Positions 22,392-37,908 are shown, numbered from the stretch's first letter. The stretch: DNA of 64,000 nucleotides from Pseudopyrenochaeta lycopersici (GCA_003313425.1 NHZP01000046.1:1-64000), one strand, 5' to 3'. The notes: generated from the sequence alone by a model not told the origin. Made by a program: numbers and translations.

Positions 22392-23090
22392 TAAATAGCC
22401 TTTCCTAGGAGCTACGCAACCCATTTACAGTCATCCTATCTTACGAGCAGTAGGTAGCCTCGTTAGGTGGGATAACCCTGTTGTTTAGGACGCTATACAC
22501 GATATCTTTAACCTAGATATAAGTACCTACAAAGATATTATAGCAGAAATCTAAGCTAGCTAAAAAGAGACTGTAAGGATAATAAAATGTTACTAGGAGA
22601 TTATTAAGATGTACGAAGAGGCTGCGTATTAATTAGACAGTAATATTCCTTCTTAGTCCTACTTCTTTAATAAAGGAAAGCACCTAGCTTAGATAAGTAA
22701 ATGGTACGTTTACAATAAAGAGGTTAATAAGGATACGGCCTTGTCGCAACTCCTTAACGAATTAAGCTAGGAGGAACAAGCTTAGCCTAATGCGCTTAAC
22801 TAACGAACAGCGTCTCTAAGCGTTCGTCGCCCTTATAGTAGAACCTTATTAGCAGGTTTACTATTAAGCCTGTTAAGTTCGCCCGTGAGCATGTTGCCGC
22901 CAACTCCTTATCCTACTAGGCTTCCTGTTACCTACGACAAGCTTTATAAAGACCTACTACTAATAACTAGGCCTGCTGGGAAGTTAACTTAGTAGCTAGG
23001 AAGGAGCGAGGGAAGTAAGAGGACTTAGCGCAGCTAGCAGATTCAGAGCTAAAAGGTTAAGCAAATCTAAGAGACAGAGGATAAGGAGTA
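22392..23090 (+). pseudogene. ORF3-type protein, copy A, right part
   Basis: Joining 1509 to 22392, with GTAT counted once, keeps the reading frame: ATT then AAA TAG CCT TTC. Downstream text such as HPILRAVGSLVRWDNPVV, YEEAAY, FFNKGKHLA and LSQLLNELS aligns with copy B, which proves that the 13-kb element inserted into this frame. Stops are TAA/TAG. The C-terminal end is approximate. Confidence 0.65.
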
Positions 23091-23249
23091 GGAGATATAA
23101 GGAGATGAGGTGTAGGTTGGGGGACAGTCTGAGATCTCTTTCCTTCGTGGTTATTTGTATTCTATCTTAGGTCGAGTCGACCTTTTTCCTTTATTATTTT
23201 CTTTTATTTTACCTCTTATGATAGGATACTAAGCTTTATGGGGCAAAGC

Positions 23250-25220
<1,971 letters not shown>

Positions 25221-25225
25221 TCTAC

Positions 25226-25490
25226 TGTAAGGCAGTTAACATGCACAGTTAGGACGGTCTTAGTTGAAGAAACTCAATTTAAAAGGAAATAGACAAAATA
25301 GCAGATACCTCTTGCCTTCAGAGGAGAGGTGCTGCCTATATACATGAGCTAGAGCAGGCTAGTCCCAATCCAGTTATCCAGCTAGGTAAAAGGTAAGAGG
25401 TAAGAGTTACCTTTCACCTGCGTCTAGTAACTTAGCAGGATTGTTACCTTTCACCTGCGTCTAGTAACCTAAAAGGATTAAACCCTAACA
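25226..25490 (-). repeat. E2 3' LTR
   Basis: 265 bp with two copies of the 37-bp internal unit. Strongly RIPed relative to E1 LTRs (for example TTGGGACGG became TTAGGACGG). Confidence 0.85.
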
Positions 25491-28400
25491 CGACCCCCTC
25501 CCCCCTTTAAAATAGTAAGGGCCTCTAAACTAAGAGACAAAAATTTAAGATAAAATATAAGAAACTATTTACTACTAAGTCCCTCTAACTTAGTAAATCT
25601 AGTAATAGGCTTTATATAGCGCTGCGCATGTCTAAACAGTTTCCTATATAAAATCGCTAAGCTCTAAGGTGTTTTCTAATACTTCTACCCTGTAACGCGA
25701 GAACAGAACCTAAAGACCTTTATATAATATATATTGGAGTAACCTTTATAATTTTCGTTTAGTTACAAGGTCCCTAGACGTAGCGCGCAAAGCGAGGCAC
25801 ACTACGCAGAGTAAGGCCTAAGGCGAGCAAATTAAGGCTGCAGGCGCGTAAATTGAGGCGAGGCCGCGCAAATTAAGCAAAACTTTTCAGATACCTTTGT
25901 TACCGCTAAGATACTCTTCTGCAGCTAGCCTATCCTTATTAAGTAGTAACTAATTTAGAGGCATGCGATAAGTAGGTAGATTAGGCTTATGAGGCTGTCG
26001 CTAATAAAACAGATAAGCGTTGTAGCTGTTAGAGTACTTAGTTACCAGGTGCTAGGTAGATTTTAGGTATCTAGTCTATTTAATTAGGTACTGCTACTTA
26101 CACTTTTAGCGGCCTTTAACGCTAGTTTACTAGTAATTAAGAAAATTATTAATAAGCTACTTATCTTAAACTTTACTATTAGGATTAATTACTTTTATAG
26201 CTACTAGCTAAGCTAGCACTTAATCTAGAAGCCATTTTAAGGGCGTAGGCTAAAAAAGCTTAGGGTAAGATATAGGAAAAACTCTACTTCCTAATATATC
26301 TAGTAGGAGGTCTAGTTAATATACTTAACTATTATATATAACTCTTATAATACTATAAGGCCCTACCTACTTAAAGTCTAGCTTCTTTAATTCCTGTTTA
26401 GTAGACTAATTAATTATATTAACTATAACTTAGTCTCTAACAGCGTACTTTAGCACTAATTAGTAAGAGGTATTAGCGTAGTAAGCTTATTCTTATTAAG
26501 CTTATAGTATTTGTTCTTATAAATAAGTAACTAGATCTGCGTAGGTATTTATAAGCTTATCTACTTAGATTTTATTACTAGCTATAGCGCTACTAAGCTT
26601 TTTATTACAGTTTTCTCTTAGGTGTATACTACTATAAGGGTAATATCTAAGCTCTATAAAGAATAGCGTTATACTTATAGAGGCGTTAACTATATTATTA
26701 GCTTAAAACTTAGTAACGTAAAGTTAGGCAGCCTAGTTAGTTTACGTGTAGTTAATATACTAATAAAGATAAATTTCTGAGGCTTAATTTACCTACTTAG
26801 TCTACCTATCTGTTTTAGGGTAATAGGCTGTTAATAAGTACTGTTAGATACGTAGTCGCTTACAGACCTGCCTCTAAAACTAACTAATAAAATTTAAACT
26901 ATAGTTAGAGATAATACTAAAGAGAATACTATATAATTTAAAGACTTTTATAAAGCACCCAGTAGCTTTAGCTATAGTACAGCTATACGTAGAGAAAAAA
27001 TATTACCTTTTTATAAGGTAGTCTATAATAATAAGGATATTCTTAAAAGTATAGCTATCTAGTTAAGAGGTAGGTAAATCTTAAATAAAATTAACTAAAA
27101 TTTCTATCCAGCGTCTATAAGGTACTAGTAGTAGTTATAAGTAGCTATACTTACTATCCTAAAGGCCTTTTATTTAGTAATAAGTAGCGTACGCGTTATA
27201 ATACTATTTAATTAATAAGTATATCTTTAGCTAATAATACTCTAAATATATAAGGAAGAACGTGTTATAAGAGCTCTTATAACGAGTAATTTAATAGTTA
27301 TAATATAACTCTATAATACGTTAGCGTAACTATAAGTTAGGAGGTATATAAAGCCTAGTCTTATCTATCTCTAGGCGTTAGGAAGCTCCTTTACTTATAC
27401 TTGATAGGTCTGTAGTAGAGAAATAGTAGCTATTTTTATAAAACTATAATAGTAATTTAGTAGTTTCTATATTAATAGCTTTAAAGGCTCTTTTAGCTAT
27501 AGCGTTATTAGCGTATATAGCGTCTAGGATTTCTTCTATTAACTAATAGTTATCCTTATGATAAGGTAGTAAAGGATCTATTATACTATTAATAGGCATA
27601 GAATTATTATTATTATTATTAAATTCTATAAGAAAGTCTATTTTATAAGCGCAGGTAAAGTAAAATTATACTACTTTAGCTTATTTCTAGGATATTTAGT
27701 TAGGGAACTTAGGTTAACTAAGGGCTAAGGCGCGTAAGGCTATTATAACTGCTAGTTATATACCTAAGAAGAGTACTTAGAGTCTAAGAATAGCAGCCTA
27801 TGTACTATAATAAGAGTCTTCTACGTCTATTAGAGTATCCTAAGGTTACTAGCTTAAAGCGTCTACTTTGCTATTAGTTTCCCTAGGAGTATAAATAATC
27901 TTAAAGTTAAACTAGCTAAGATATAAGGACTACTAAGCTTACTATTAGCTAAGTTTTTTAATTATTATAAACTATTCTAGGTTCTTATAGTCTATTATTA
28001 CCTATATTCGTTAAGAAGAGCCTATAAGTTTAAGCTTTTATTCTTTAAATACTTATATAATTACTATAAGTTTAAGATTATAGATATTATAGTTATACTC
28101 TACTAAAGAGTATTTCTTTAAAAAGAAAGTAATAGGTTATAAGACGTCTTTATTATTATATAACTTTATAACTCTACCTAATACTTATCTTAATATATTA
28201 GTAAAGATATAGATTTACTTAGTAAGATTAAAATACTTTAATACTACGCTTATATAAATTACTACTTTAAGAGCCTTAAAAGCTTTTACTTCCTCCTCTC
28301 TTTATATAATTAGCTTATAATAAACCTTCTTATAAGTAAGTTTATTAAGATTACTAATTTTCTTTTCTATAATAGTAGCCTTAATAAGGCGTATAAGTAG

Positions 28401-31400
28401 TAATACTATCTTTAAGTAGCCTTTAATAAAGCGCTAAGAGAAGCTAGTATACTTAAGGAAAGTAAGTATATTATAAGTAGTCTTTAGTATTTCTTATTAC
28501 TATATAGATTTAATCTTCTTAAGGTTAATTTTAATACTTTTATTTATAATTATTATACCGAAGAACTTAATATAGTTTATGTAAAACTCTAATTTACGTA
28601 GGTCTATATAAAATCTTTTTTCTTTAAGGCGCGTAAGCGCCTTCTTAATATACTCTGTATAGGCTTCTACTAATTCTAAGAAAACTAAGATATTATCTAA
28701 ATAAGTAGTATAAAACTTATTAAGATACTTAAAAAGAGTACTATTAATTACCTTTTAAAACGTCGCTAAAGTATTATAGAGGCTTATAAGTATTACGCAG
28801 TATTAATAAGTACCTTAGCGCGTAGAGAAAGTAGTAAGCTACTCTAAACTAGGCTTTATATAAATTTAATAAAAAGCGTATATAATATTAAATTTAGAAA
28901 AGATAATAGCTTTATTAAGCTTAGCTAAAGTCTTATAGAAGAAAGAGATTAGGTATTAATCTTTAATAGAAGCCTTATTAAGGTCTTAATAATCTACATA
29001 GACTTAGATACTACTACTAGGTTTAGTAATAATAAGTAAGTTATTTTATATAGTAGAGGGTTCCTAGAAGATAAAACTTTAGGCCTCTATCTCCTAAATA
29101 TATTACTTAATAGCTTTAAACTATTTACTAGAAAATAGTCTTACATAATAATTAAGTACTTTAGCTCCTAGCTTAAACTTAATCTTATAGTTATATTCTA
29201 AGTAATCTAAGAGCTTAGCTATAGCTACTTTATTAAATATAAGAATAATTAAAGTATATTCCTTAAGTTGGTATAGAGGCTAGATATCTTTTAATAAGAC
29301 TTACTTAAGAGGGTTAAAGAACTTATTATAGTGCTTTTATACTACTACGTAACGTATTTTTTATAGCGCTCCTAGTAGTAGGCGCTAAACTATTTTAAAT
29401 AGAGGGTAGTTTTTTTATCTAGTAAACGCCTAAATAGCTTATAGTAAGATAACCTTAATATCTACTGTAGGTTTAGTTTACTAGTATAGTACTTATTGTT
29501 TATCGCCTAGCTTTGCTAGGCCTGTGGTATCTAACTTTGCCTGTTATCAACTAGTCTTACTTTTATACCTACTATCTATAGAGAAACTAGGCTATATAGA
29601 GGCGTTAGGCGTAGCTTACTCGCAGATAACTCGTAGTGTATACAAGTGTTGCTAGCATTCTATTTAGTAGTATACGTTAAGGAATTTAATTATACCCTAA
29701 TAGTAATTAAAGCGTAGTACGTAAAGTTTCCTCTAACAGAACCTTGATACTAGGTTAAAGGCCCTATACTAGTTAAGAATATAAGTAGAAGTATACTTAA
29801 AGTAGGAATTAATTTTTATATAGAATTTAACCTTATAAGTAATAAATTCTAAAGTAATACTTTTATATCTTTTATATATAATAGGCGTAATAAGAGGAAT
29901 TAGGTAGAACCTCTAAGTAAGCTAGAGGAACTATTATAAGATAAAGTTTATATCTACCTTATTATCTACTAATATCCTAGTAACGTAGGAAACGTTTTCT
30001 TATTATCTAATTATACTTAAGAAAGTAAACTAGTCTAGGCTGTCTAGACACAGCTTATCTTTCTAGATAGACTATATATATTATAAGAGTACCTGCGCTA
30101 TAAGCTTATATATTCCGCCTTAGTAGGTAGTAGCTAGCGCAGTTTCTTAAGACTGATTATTAACCCTAGATAAAAGACTTTTATTTAAGGTTACTCTTCT
30201 CTTAAATAATATCTTTAGCCTTATTACTATTACTATTAGAGGCTTCTTTATAGTTAAAGTTACTAGTCTCTAGGCTTACGTGCACGTAATAATTAGTAGC
30301 TAGGTTACTGCGCAGATTTCCTTAATACTAGTTATAGCTAGAGTCTACGTTATAAGGCTTAGGACTGTTAGCTAGCTTATAGTTACCTATTCTAATATCT
30401 TTAAATAATAAACGTAGGCCTAGATCAGGCTTACTAGCTTTCTTAATAGGCTTATCTACTACTATCCTTAGAATAAATTTATAAGGCGGTGCTAGGCTTA
30501 GTCTAGCTAGCGCGTTACGCCCTTTTATTTAATTAGCAAGATACTAAGGTAATTACTAGAGGTTATAGCTCTAACATGCGTTATTAATTATATTATAAAG
30601 AGGTTAGAAGTTAGTAGTAGTATAGACAGCGGGCGCGCTACTAAGGCTCTATTAGAGATAGCCTAGAAGCTTAGCCTAAAGCTTATACGCTTAAGTTATA
30701 GTAATCTATCTAAGCTAAGTAGTAATAGTGTTAAACTCTATCTAAAATAGAGCCTATACTTTAACTATAGTAGGGTATTCTAGTAAGCTACATTTTAGAA
30801 AGACTAAAGTATTATATTACTATTTTACTATAATATAGTAGTTATAGTTACCACAGATAGAGTTAAAGATATAAAAATACTTAAAGTCGTTATTTATTAA
30901 TATAAAAACCTATTAGGCTCTTATACTAAAGTTTAAGTAGAACTACTAGTAGCCTAAAAGATAAATTATACTTAGATATTATTATATTACTAGTCTAACC
31001 TATTATTTTTAAAATAGTTAAGTATCTTTATAATCTACTTATAAAGATTAAGACCTCTAGAGTATACTAAAGGTACCTAAATTTACTTATTCTTTATAAA
31101 TAAGAACTAATATAACCTCTTAATCTTATAGTAGAGCTTAGTTAAATAAAGGCTTAGCGTTACTATCTTACCTAGGGATATTTAGTATTTATAAGTAAGA
31201 GGAAGGTTAGTTAAGAGTAGAACACGCTAAGAGAAACTAAACTTATTAAGAATACTACCTACTATATTACCTTATAGGAGGATTTATATAAGTATACTTA
31301 TTCCTCTTAGTATAAGCTTATTTATAGCTCTTAGAGCTAGCTATAATAGGGTAAGTTTAGTAAGGCTTAAAACTCTAGGAGAGCTAGATAATAGATAGTT

Positions 31401-32856
31401 ACGCAACACAGAGTTACGCTTATTCTTAATTTCTTATAATAAACCTTCTAAGGTCGTATAGTTAGTAATAAGCTTATTCTACTCCTTACTAAGCTTATTA
31501 TATTTTTTAACTAGCTTATCTTTTTATTAAGTAAAGCTATATTATTATTTAGTTAGTTCCTACTTTAGAGTAGAAGCGTTAAGGTAGTGTATCTCTAATA
31601 ACTTCTTATCTTTATTAAGAGTATATAGAGTATACCTAAATAGTATTATTAAGTATATAAGTTATATAGGCTTAAGGCTTAAGAACTTACTAGGGTAGTT
31701 CTTTATAAGCTAGATACTTAAGAGTACTAATTACTAAATAGAAATAAGTAAACTTAAACTTATAGATAGTAGTAAACCTAGAAGGTTACCTAGAGGAAGA
31801 TAGTTATAAAAATTCTTAGGGAGACTTAGATTAGTATCTCCCTTACGTAGCTATATTTAATAAGCTCCTATAGCACGCTATATTATATTATAAGAGAAGG
31901 AATATAAGTTAACTTCTTTAGTTAATAAGTTAGTATAAGAGCTTATTAGCGTAAATTTAGGGTACTCTATATCTTTAATAATAGAGTTTTCTAAGATAAC
32001 TAGTTCTAAATCCTCTATAGCCCTATTCTTATTCTTCTCTTAGCGTTAATAAGCTCTTTCCCTAAGTTAATTATAAGCTGCCTATACTTTAGCTAACGCG
32101 TTATCTTTCTAATAGGCTTAAAATTTAGGCTACTAGCTAGAGGACCCTTTATTATAAGAGCTATCTACTATTAAGCTAAATAAAGAAGGTTAGATAGAAG
32201 TAAGAGTAGATATAGAGGTAAAAGTTAAAGTTAAAGTAAAGCTAGAAACAATACTTAAGCTTTAGTAAGTAGACTTAAGATTTAACTATTAGTTAAGTAG
32301 TATTATTAGTTAGGTAAGGTTGCTAGAACTAAGAGAAATACTTAAGAGTATTATATATAGGCTAAGTTTAGAGAATTACCTAATTAGGAAGTTTTAGAGA
32401 GTAAATACGTGCTTAAGGTAGTACGTGCGCGTAATTAAAATACACGCACAGACTATAGTATATAAAAGTAAGAATAATGTCTAAAGTATTTTTATTTAAG
32501 GAAGAGAATAATAAGATATATCTTATTGATAATAATCTTAGTATTTAAGTAACATAAAGCGTAAGTACTAAAGTATAAAATAAGTTACTAGTAAAGAAAC
32601 CTAGCAAATTCTAGGCTATTCTAAAGCTTAACTAAGGGGGAATAGCTTATAAAATTTTAGCTAAACTAGTAGTAGAGGATAGCACTATAAATTAACTATC
32701 GTGTAGGGGCTATTTTAAAGCTTAACTAAGGGGGAATAGGATCTAGTCCTAGTACGTTAGCACTACTATACTATTAAACTTACCTAAGAGGTAATAGCTT
32801 AAGTAACTGTGTGTTAACTATAGAGAGGAGCTAAAGCGCTGTATAATCTGCTATTA

Positions 32857-33158
32857 TGTAAGGTAGTTAACACGCACAGTTAGGACAGTCTTAGTTAAAG
32901 AAACTTAATTTAAAAGGAAATAGACAAAATAGCAGATACCTCTCACCTTCAGGGGAGAGGTGCTGCCTATATACATAAGCTAGAGCAGGCTAGTCCCGAT
33001 CTAGTTATCCAGCTAGGTGAAAGGTAAGAGGTAAGAGTTACCTTTCACCTGCGTCTAGTAACTTGACAGGATCGTTACCTTTCACCTGCGTCTAGTAACT
33101 TGGAAGGATTGAACCCTTTCACCTGCGTCTAGTAACCTGAAAGGATTGAACCCTAACA
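32857..33158 (-). repeat. E2 5' LTR with an extra 37-bp unit
   Basis: 302 bp. The CACCTGCGTCTAGTAAC unit is present three times rather than two, which accounts for the 37-bp excess over the partner LTR. Confidence 0.85.
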
Positions 33159-33163
33159 TCTAC

Positions 33164-34426
33164 TACTAGTCTCTATAAATCTATTATAGAAGGAGTATAA
33201 TAGTTACTACGATTTTATCGCTTAACTTAGAGAGAAAGAATAAAGATAATTAATAATCTAATGCCTATAATTAGTGTAATACCTTAACTCTTCTTAAATA
33301 ATAAAGTACGTAGTTCTTACAACGTCTGCTCTATTGTATAACTTATATTATTTTCTATAACTAATAAAACTGCTCCTATACTCAACCTATTACTTAATAT
33401 ATTCTTTATTTCTTTCGCACTAAAATAAAGTTATTAGGGTAATAGCTCTTCTTCTGGGTATTTTACCTAACTTTACCTATCTACTATCTAGAGTATATAC
33501 TATTTTTACTATTTATATTATAATTAGGATTCTCCTAACTCTATTTATTAAGTTATAGTTTTATACTATTTAATTTATTATATGTTATATAAGGGTAGAT
33601 AATTATAAGCTATCCTACTATTCTTACTAATAACCTTAGCTAACGTTTATAGATATATTAATTATTATATAGGTTAGGCTTACTTTAATTTGTTTACAGA
33701 AAGGTTTACTAAACACCCTAAATACAGATTTTCGCTCTAGTGTATTCTATACTTAGCGGCGTTAGTACGTAACTCTACATTTATGCTAATGCAGGAAATT
33801 AATAAAATACTCTTAGCTACTTACTATAGATTTGGTTAACACCTATAGGATGTCCTAATTACTGTTTTTAATCCTAATTTTAGAAAAGGAGGCACCTCTA
33901 TTATCTCTCTCTCTTATACACTTAAAGATAGACTAACTAATATATTCTTAAGGTTAGGGCTATTAGCAGAACGTTTTATAGCACCTTAATTATTGTAACG
34001 TATGGTTTCAGGTAATAGTACTTACTTCACACTACAGATAATAGTAAAGGGATAGTTCTGTATTACTAGCACTCAGCTATAGGAGAGAATAATACTTATT
34101 ATCTCCCCGCTCCGCGCAGTTAGCGCAGGTTTTAAGCAGGTCCTTCGCGTTACGCGCTAACCCTTAAAAGTTAGAACTAAAAATAGAGCCTCTATCTAAT
34201 ATAATACTTTTCTATACTCTAAACTTTAAAATTATGTAGTTAAAATAAGCTTTTATAAACTATTTTATATCTTATATTTTTAAAGTAAGTATATAAAGTA
34301 CTATTTTTAAGAAGTAATGAATAATTATAAAATTATATTAAATACGTAACTTAAACTATCTTTTACTAGAAGTAACTTAAAAATAAAGTCTAGGATAACT
34401 TCTTTAAATATATTCTTAAGAACTAG
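33164..34426. other. AT-rich RIPed stretch
   Basis: No gene supported. Holds copy 2 of the ~240-bp repeat at 33996-34190. Confidence 0.5.
33996..34190 (+). repeat. Dispersed ~240-bp repeat, copy 2 (RIPed)
   Basis: Begins TGTAACGTATGGTTTCAGG. Matches 50153 onward with RIP-type changes. Its right end is not clear. Confidence 0.7.
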
Positions 34427-34431
34427 TAGAA

Positions 34432-34611
34432 TGTTAGGGTTCAATCCTTCCAAGTTACTATAACTGGATCGGGACTAACCTGCTCTAGCTTATGTATATA
34501 GGCAGCACCTCTCCCCCGAAGGTGAGAGGTATCTGCCATTTTGTCCATTTCCTTTTAAATTAAGTTACTTCAACTAAGACCGTCCCAACTGTGCGTGTTA
34601 ACTGCCTTACA
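34432..34611 (+). repeat. Solo LTR of the E1/E2 family, short variant
   Basis: 180 bp from TGTTAGGGTTC to CTGCCTTACA, flanked by the perfect duplication TAGAA (34427-34431, 34612-34616). Orientation is opposite to E1. It lacks about 85 bp carrying the 37-bp tandem units. The TATA box and ATCTGC motif are retained, but the last bases read ATCTGCCATT. Confidence 0.88.
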
Positions 34612-34673
34612 TAGAAGTACTAGCTTTTTATATTAACTATACTTTAAAGCTTTACTCTTTTAGTAAATAGTAT

Positions 34674-35044
34674 TGTGGAGTTAACAAGGTGGTTCGGCAC
34701 AATCCCGCAGTTCTGGTGTTGTGAATGAGAGGTAACGTTGGAATCAAACGTGCGTGAATAACAGGAGCAGCCCTGCCTGTGCAGTCTGCCAGAAACGAAG
34801 GTAAGTATGGAGCCTGATTAAAAGTAATAAACAAAATGGTCTGAAATCTCATTGAATTGACGTAGCTAATGCACTAGCTACTTTGCAAAATCTCAGTTTT
34901 GAAGTGAATTATCGTGGTGTGTGGTGCATGAGGTTTGGTGCATGATGTTGAGATCTCTCGCATCTCCCAGTCTTATCACCAAATTTCGCTGACAAAGGAA
35001 ACCCATCATCACCTGATTGCCCAAGTACCCTGTGCAATGGCACA
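34674..35044 (-). repeat. Solo LTR of the 13-kb gypsy family, little RIPed
   Basis: 371 bp matching 22010-22387, flanked by GTAT on both sides (34670-34673, 35045-35048). It is the best preserved of the three copies, with the terminal TGTGGAG…GGCACA intact. A 66-residue frame inside is not considered a gene. Confidence 0.85.
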
Positions 35045-35373
35045 GTATATATTCTTACGTACTCTTAAATATTACAACTAAGTATTAGCTAATAGTATAG
35101 CTTTCTAATTAGCTTAAGTATTCTATATACGCTAAAGTAGTTTATTATACGCGTGTTATAGTTCTAGAATAAAATCTCTTACTTAATAGCTAGTTCTTCT
35201 AGAATATATATTCTACTATTATATCTTAAGACTTTTCTTTTATTAAGACGCTAAATAGGCGCTATTCTTCTACTTTAAGTGCGTTCTATATACGTAGAGT
35301 CTATAATCTACTCTTAGATTAAAGTGTTCTCTTACTATAGTTAGTATAAGGTCTCTATCTATATTTTAGACTC

Positions 35374-35753
35374 TGTTACGATCCTGCTAAGACCCTGTCC
35401 TAGCGGCCCTAACGGGACCTCGTGCACATTGGACAGACAACCGAGATCACGTGACGTGCTTAGTTAATTAGTATAATTAGTAGCACTAAGCACACTAAGT
35501 ACCCTATATAATCTCTATGTATATAGATTACTATAATAAACCCTTATAGATTATTATATTTAACTTAATATTATACTCTATAAGTATAATAATAGTAATA
35601 CTAATTATTCTTAACTCTTAGTACTCTTTATAGAAGCGCCCTCTTACTGTCTTAGTATTAAACCCCCTTCTATCTAGTCCCTTACTCTATCCCTAAGACC
35701 TAACCTTACAGTCTTATTAGTTATCCGTACTAATAGCTTTTAAGATCTTTATA
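35374..35753 (+). repeat. LTR of the E3 family, isolated copy
   Basis: About 380 bp from TGTTACGATCC to CTTTATA, matching 42065-42453 and 48910-49298. No matching flanking duplication was found, and the following sequence does not match the inside of E3, so it is a rearranged or truncated remnant. Confidence 0.75.
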
Positions 35754-37010
35754 AATATACATTAACTAGGATAATATACTAGAGAGGAACTAACAAATTA
35801 TACTAATAATAGAGATATATTTACGTGCCTTAGAAGTGCTAATCTGGTACAAGAAAGATAATAAAGGGTCTTAGAGCGCCTTCTATAATATTTAGTCCTA
35901 CTTTATAAATAGGCTAGATAAGGGTAGGGACTAGAAGCCCAACTAGACTGCAGACATTATTAAGTTTTTTTTAACCCTATAGTTTATACGCGTATAGATT
36001 TTCTAGGAGATTATCTACTCTAAAGCTGTAACTATTTATTATAATCTTTAGGAACCTATTAATATAGGTAAAGTCTACTTTACTAGTAGTTTGTAGAATA
36101 CTATCGCTTAGAGTTATATAAGTAGTTATTATAATTAGGTTAGAGAAGATTAAATTCTTAAAGGAGATAAGACTAATAGCGCTCTTTTAGAAATAGTACT
36201 ATAGTAAGGGTAAAACTTAAAAATGTCTAAATCTATTAGTTCTCCTTAAAGTAAGGCGCGATAGTAGAGTAACTAACCCTAGAGATAAGGTTTTCTCTCT
36301 ACTAGGTCTGTGTAATAAAGGGACAAACAAAACTTTATATATAGATTATTATAAGTCTATAGAAGAGGTGTACATTAATGCTGCTACATAACTTCTTTAA
36401 TCTTGAACAGATCTCTAGCTCTTAGATATAGTGTAGGAACGCTCTCCTAGCTCTCAGCCGCTACTATTATAGGTTCCTGATTAGAATGAACTCTGCAAGA
36501 TTAGATCTTTAGTCTACAACCCCGTTCTGTCCGCTTAACGTTGTAGACGTGACTAAGAAATTAACACTTAGGTCCAGAAATTTAGCGCTACAGCTAGAAT
36601 GTTGCGCGAGCTTAAGATAGATAACAGTAACCCGCTTTAAATTAAGACTAAGGGAAGGAGCTTTACCTAAATTTAAATAATTACAGATTTTACTTTAGAT
36701 ACCCCTAATAATAATGCTAATTACTTCTGTAAGATAGGATTTCTACTTAAGGTAAATTATCCTTTAACTAAAAGTTTATATCTCGCTGTATTATGTAAGA
36801 AAGTAGTCGCGGATTTATTCCTTAATAAGTTAGAAGAGCTGCGAGAGACGCTAACCTTTAAGGATCTCCTTAAGTTAACTAAGAAGAGGTAAGTACGGCT
36901 ACAAAATCTGCGTTTGCGTTTTATAAGTTAGTATTTAAAAGGCTGAACTTAGCAGAGCGAACTCTTTACGTTATCTGTTCCTTACTAATAATAGCTACGT
37001 TAGTATTGCA
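35754..37010 (+). other. RIPed sequence of unknown origin
   Basis: AT-rich. In one + frame stretches such as YKKDNKGSQSAFYNI (TAA/TAG read as Gln) suggest a former protein near 35850-36200. No family is recognised. Confidence 0.35.
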
Positions 37011-37559
37011 CCAGCACATGCCTAGAAAGGTTATGAAGTTTACTTCCTTTACGGCGGCGATGTGCCTTAGTTGCCTAAAAGCTTGAAGCCTATTTCCAAT
37101 TTATTAGCGAATGCTATTGTTTTGGCGTCATGTATGGTGAGGCGATGGACTTCGCCAATGGAAAGGACAAGGAAATGACTTACGTATTAAGGTGATATGC
37201 TATCACTATTAGGCAAATAAAGTTTTTTATTGCTAAATGCGGCTGCAAGGACTGCCTTTATAGTTGAACAGCCTATAACTCGATTTTCTTCTTCTTCATA
37301 GACATACCCCAGAAATGTTGGCGCAAGGGCAGAATAATGAGCCTGAAGGATACTCTAAGCCATACACGGGCATCTGGTTATAACGGTTTTCGAGGAGGGT
37401 CATAACGGAAACGGTTTTCACCACATTGCCTCTAACGAAAACGGTTATAACCAGATAATCAGATAATAACCAGATAACATTAGGTAACCTAAACATCCTT
37501 AAGCCCAATTAACGAGGTCCGTATCCTCATCCCTAATCTCTTCTAGATTATCTTCTGCC

Positions 37560-37888
37560 TCTGGCTCCATAGGCATATACCATTAAGATTTAGTGGCCGA
37601 ATATGCCCCTCTCGCAGCCAACTGCCAATACATTCGATTCTTTCGATGTTGCCACAGGATAGCCTCAATCTATCCCCATGAACATGACCTCCTAGCACCT
37701 GAAAACGTTCGTTCTGGCTCTGATGATTCCGCCGGGATAGATAGGATAGATATAGCCATTCGGCTCAGCTTGGGATATTGGCGTCTCTGCTCGCTGCGAC
37801 ACCACCATTGTAAGGGTGTACAGTTAATCCGAAATGTAGGTGATTCTACAAATATCCTGAAACCATCCCTTTGAATACCTCTAGCCAA
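37560..37888 (-). pseudogene. hAT transposase C-terminal dimerisation fragment
   Basis: The minus strand reads PLQWWCRSEQRRQYPKLSRM, then AISILSIPAESSEPERTFSG, the signature of the hAT C-terminal dimerisation region. The frame then slips by one base and continues GDRLRLSCGNIERIECIGSW and LREGHIRP. Only this C-terminal piece is present, with a frameshift at about 37680, so it is a dead remnant. It is not RIP-rich. Confidence 0.8.
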
Positions 37889-37908
37889 TCTTCAGACATA
37901 GCACTATT

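Larger units (their letters stand above)
25226..33158 (-). mobile_element. E2: heavily RIPed full-length sister of E1
   Basis: 7,933 bp flanked by the exact duplication TCTAC (25221-25225, 33159-33163). It aligns colinearly with E1 end to end, offset 17,264 bp at the left end, differing almost only by C-to-T and G-to-A. The LTRs are 265 bp (25226-25490) and 302 bp (32857-33158). Polypurine tract (complement of CGACCCCCTCCCCCC) and the primer site ATCTGCTATT are still readable. All coding frames are destroyed. Confidence 0.92.
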
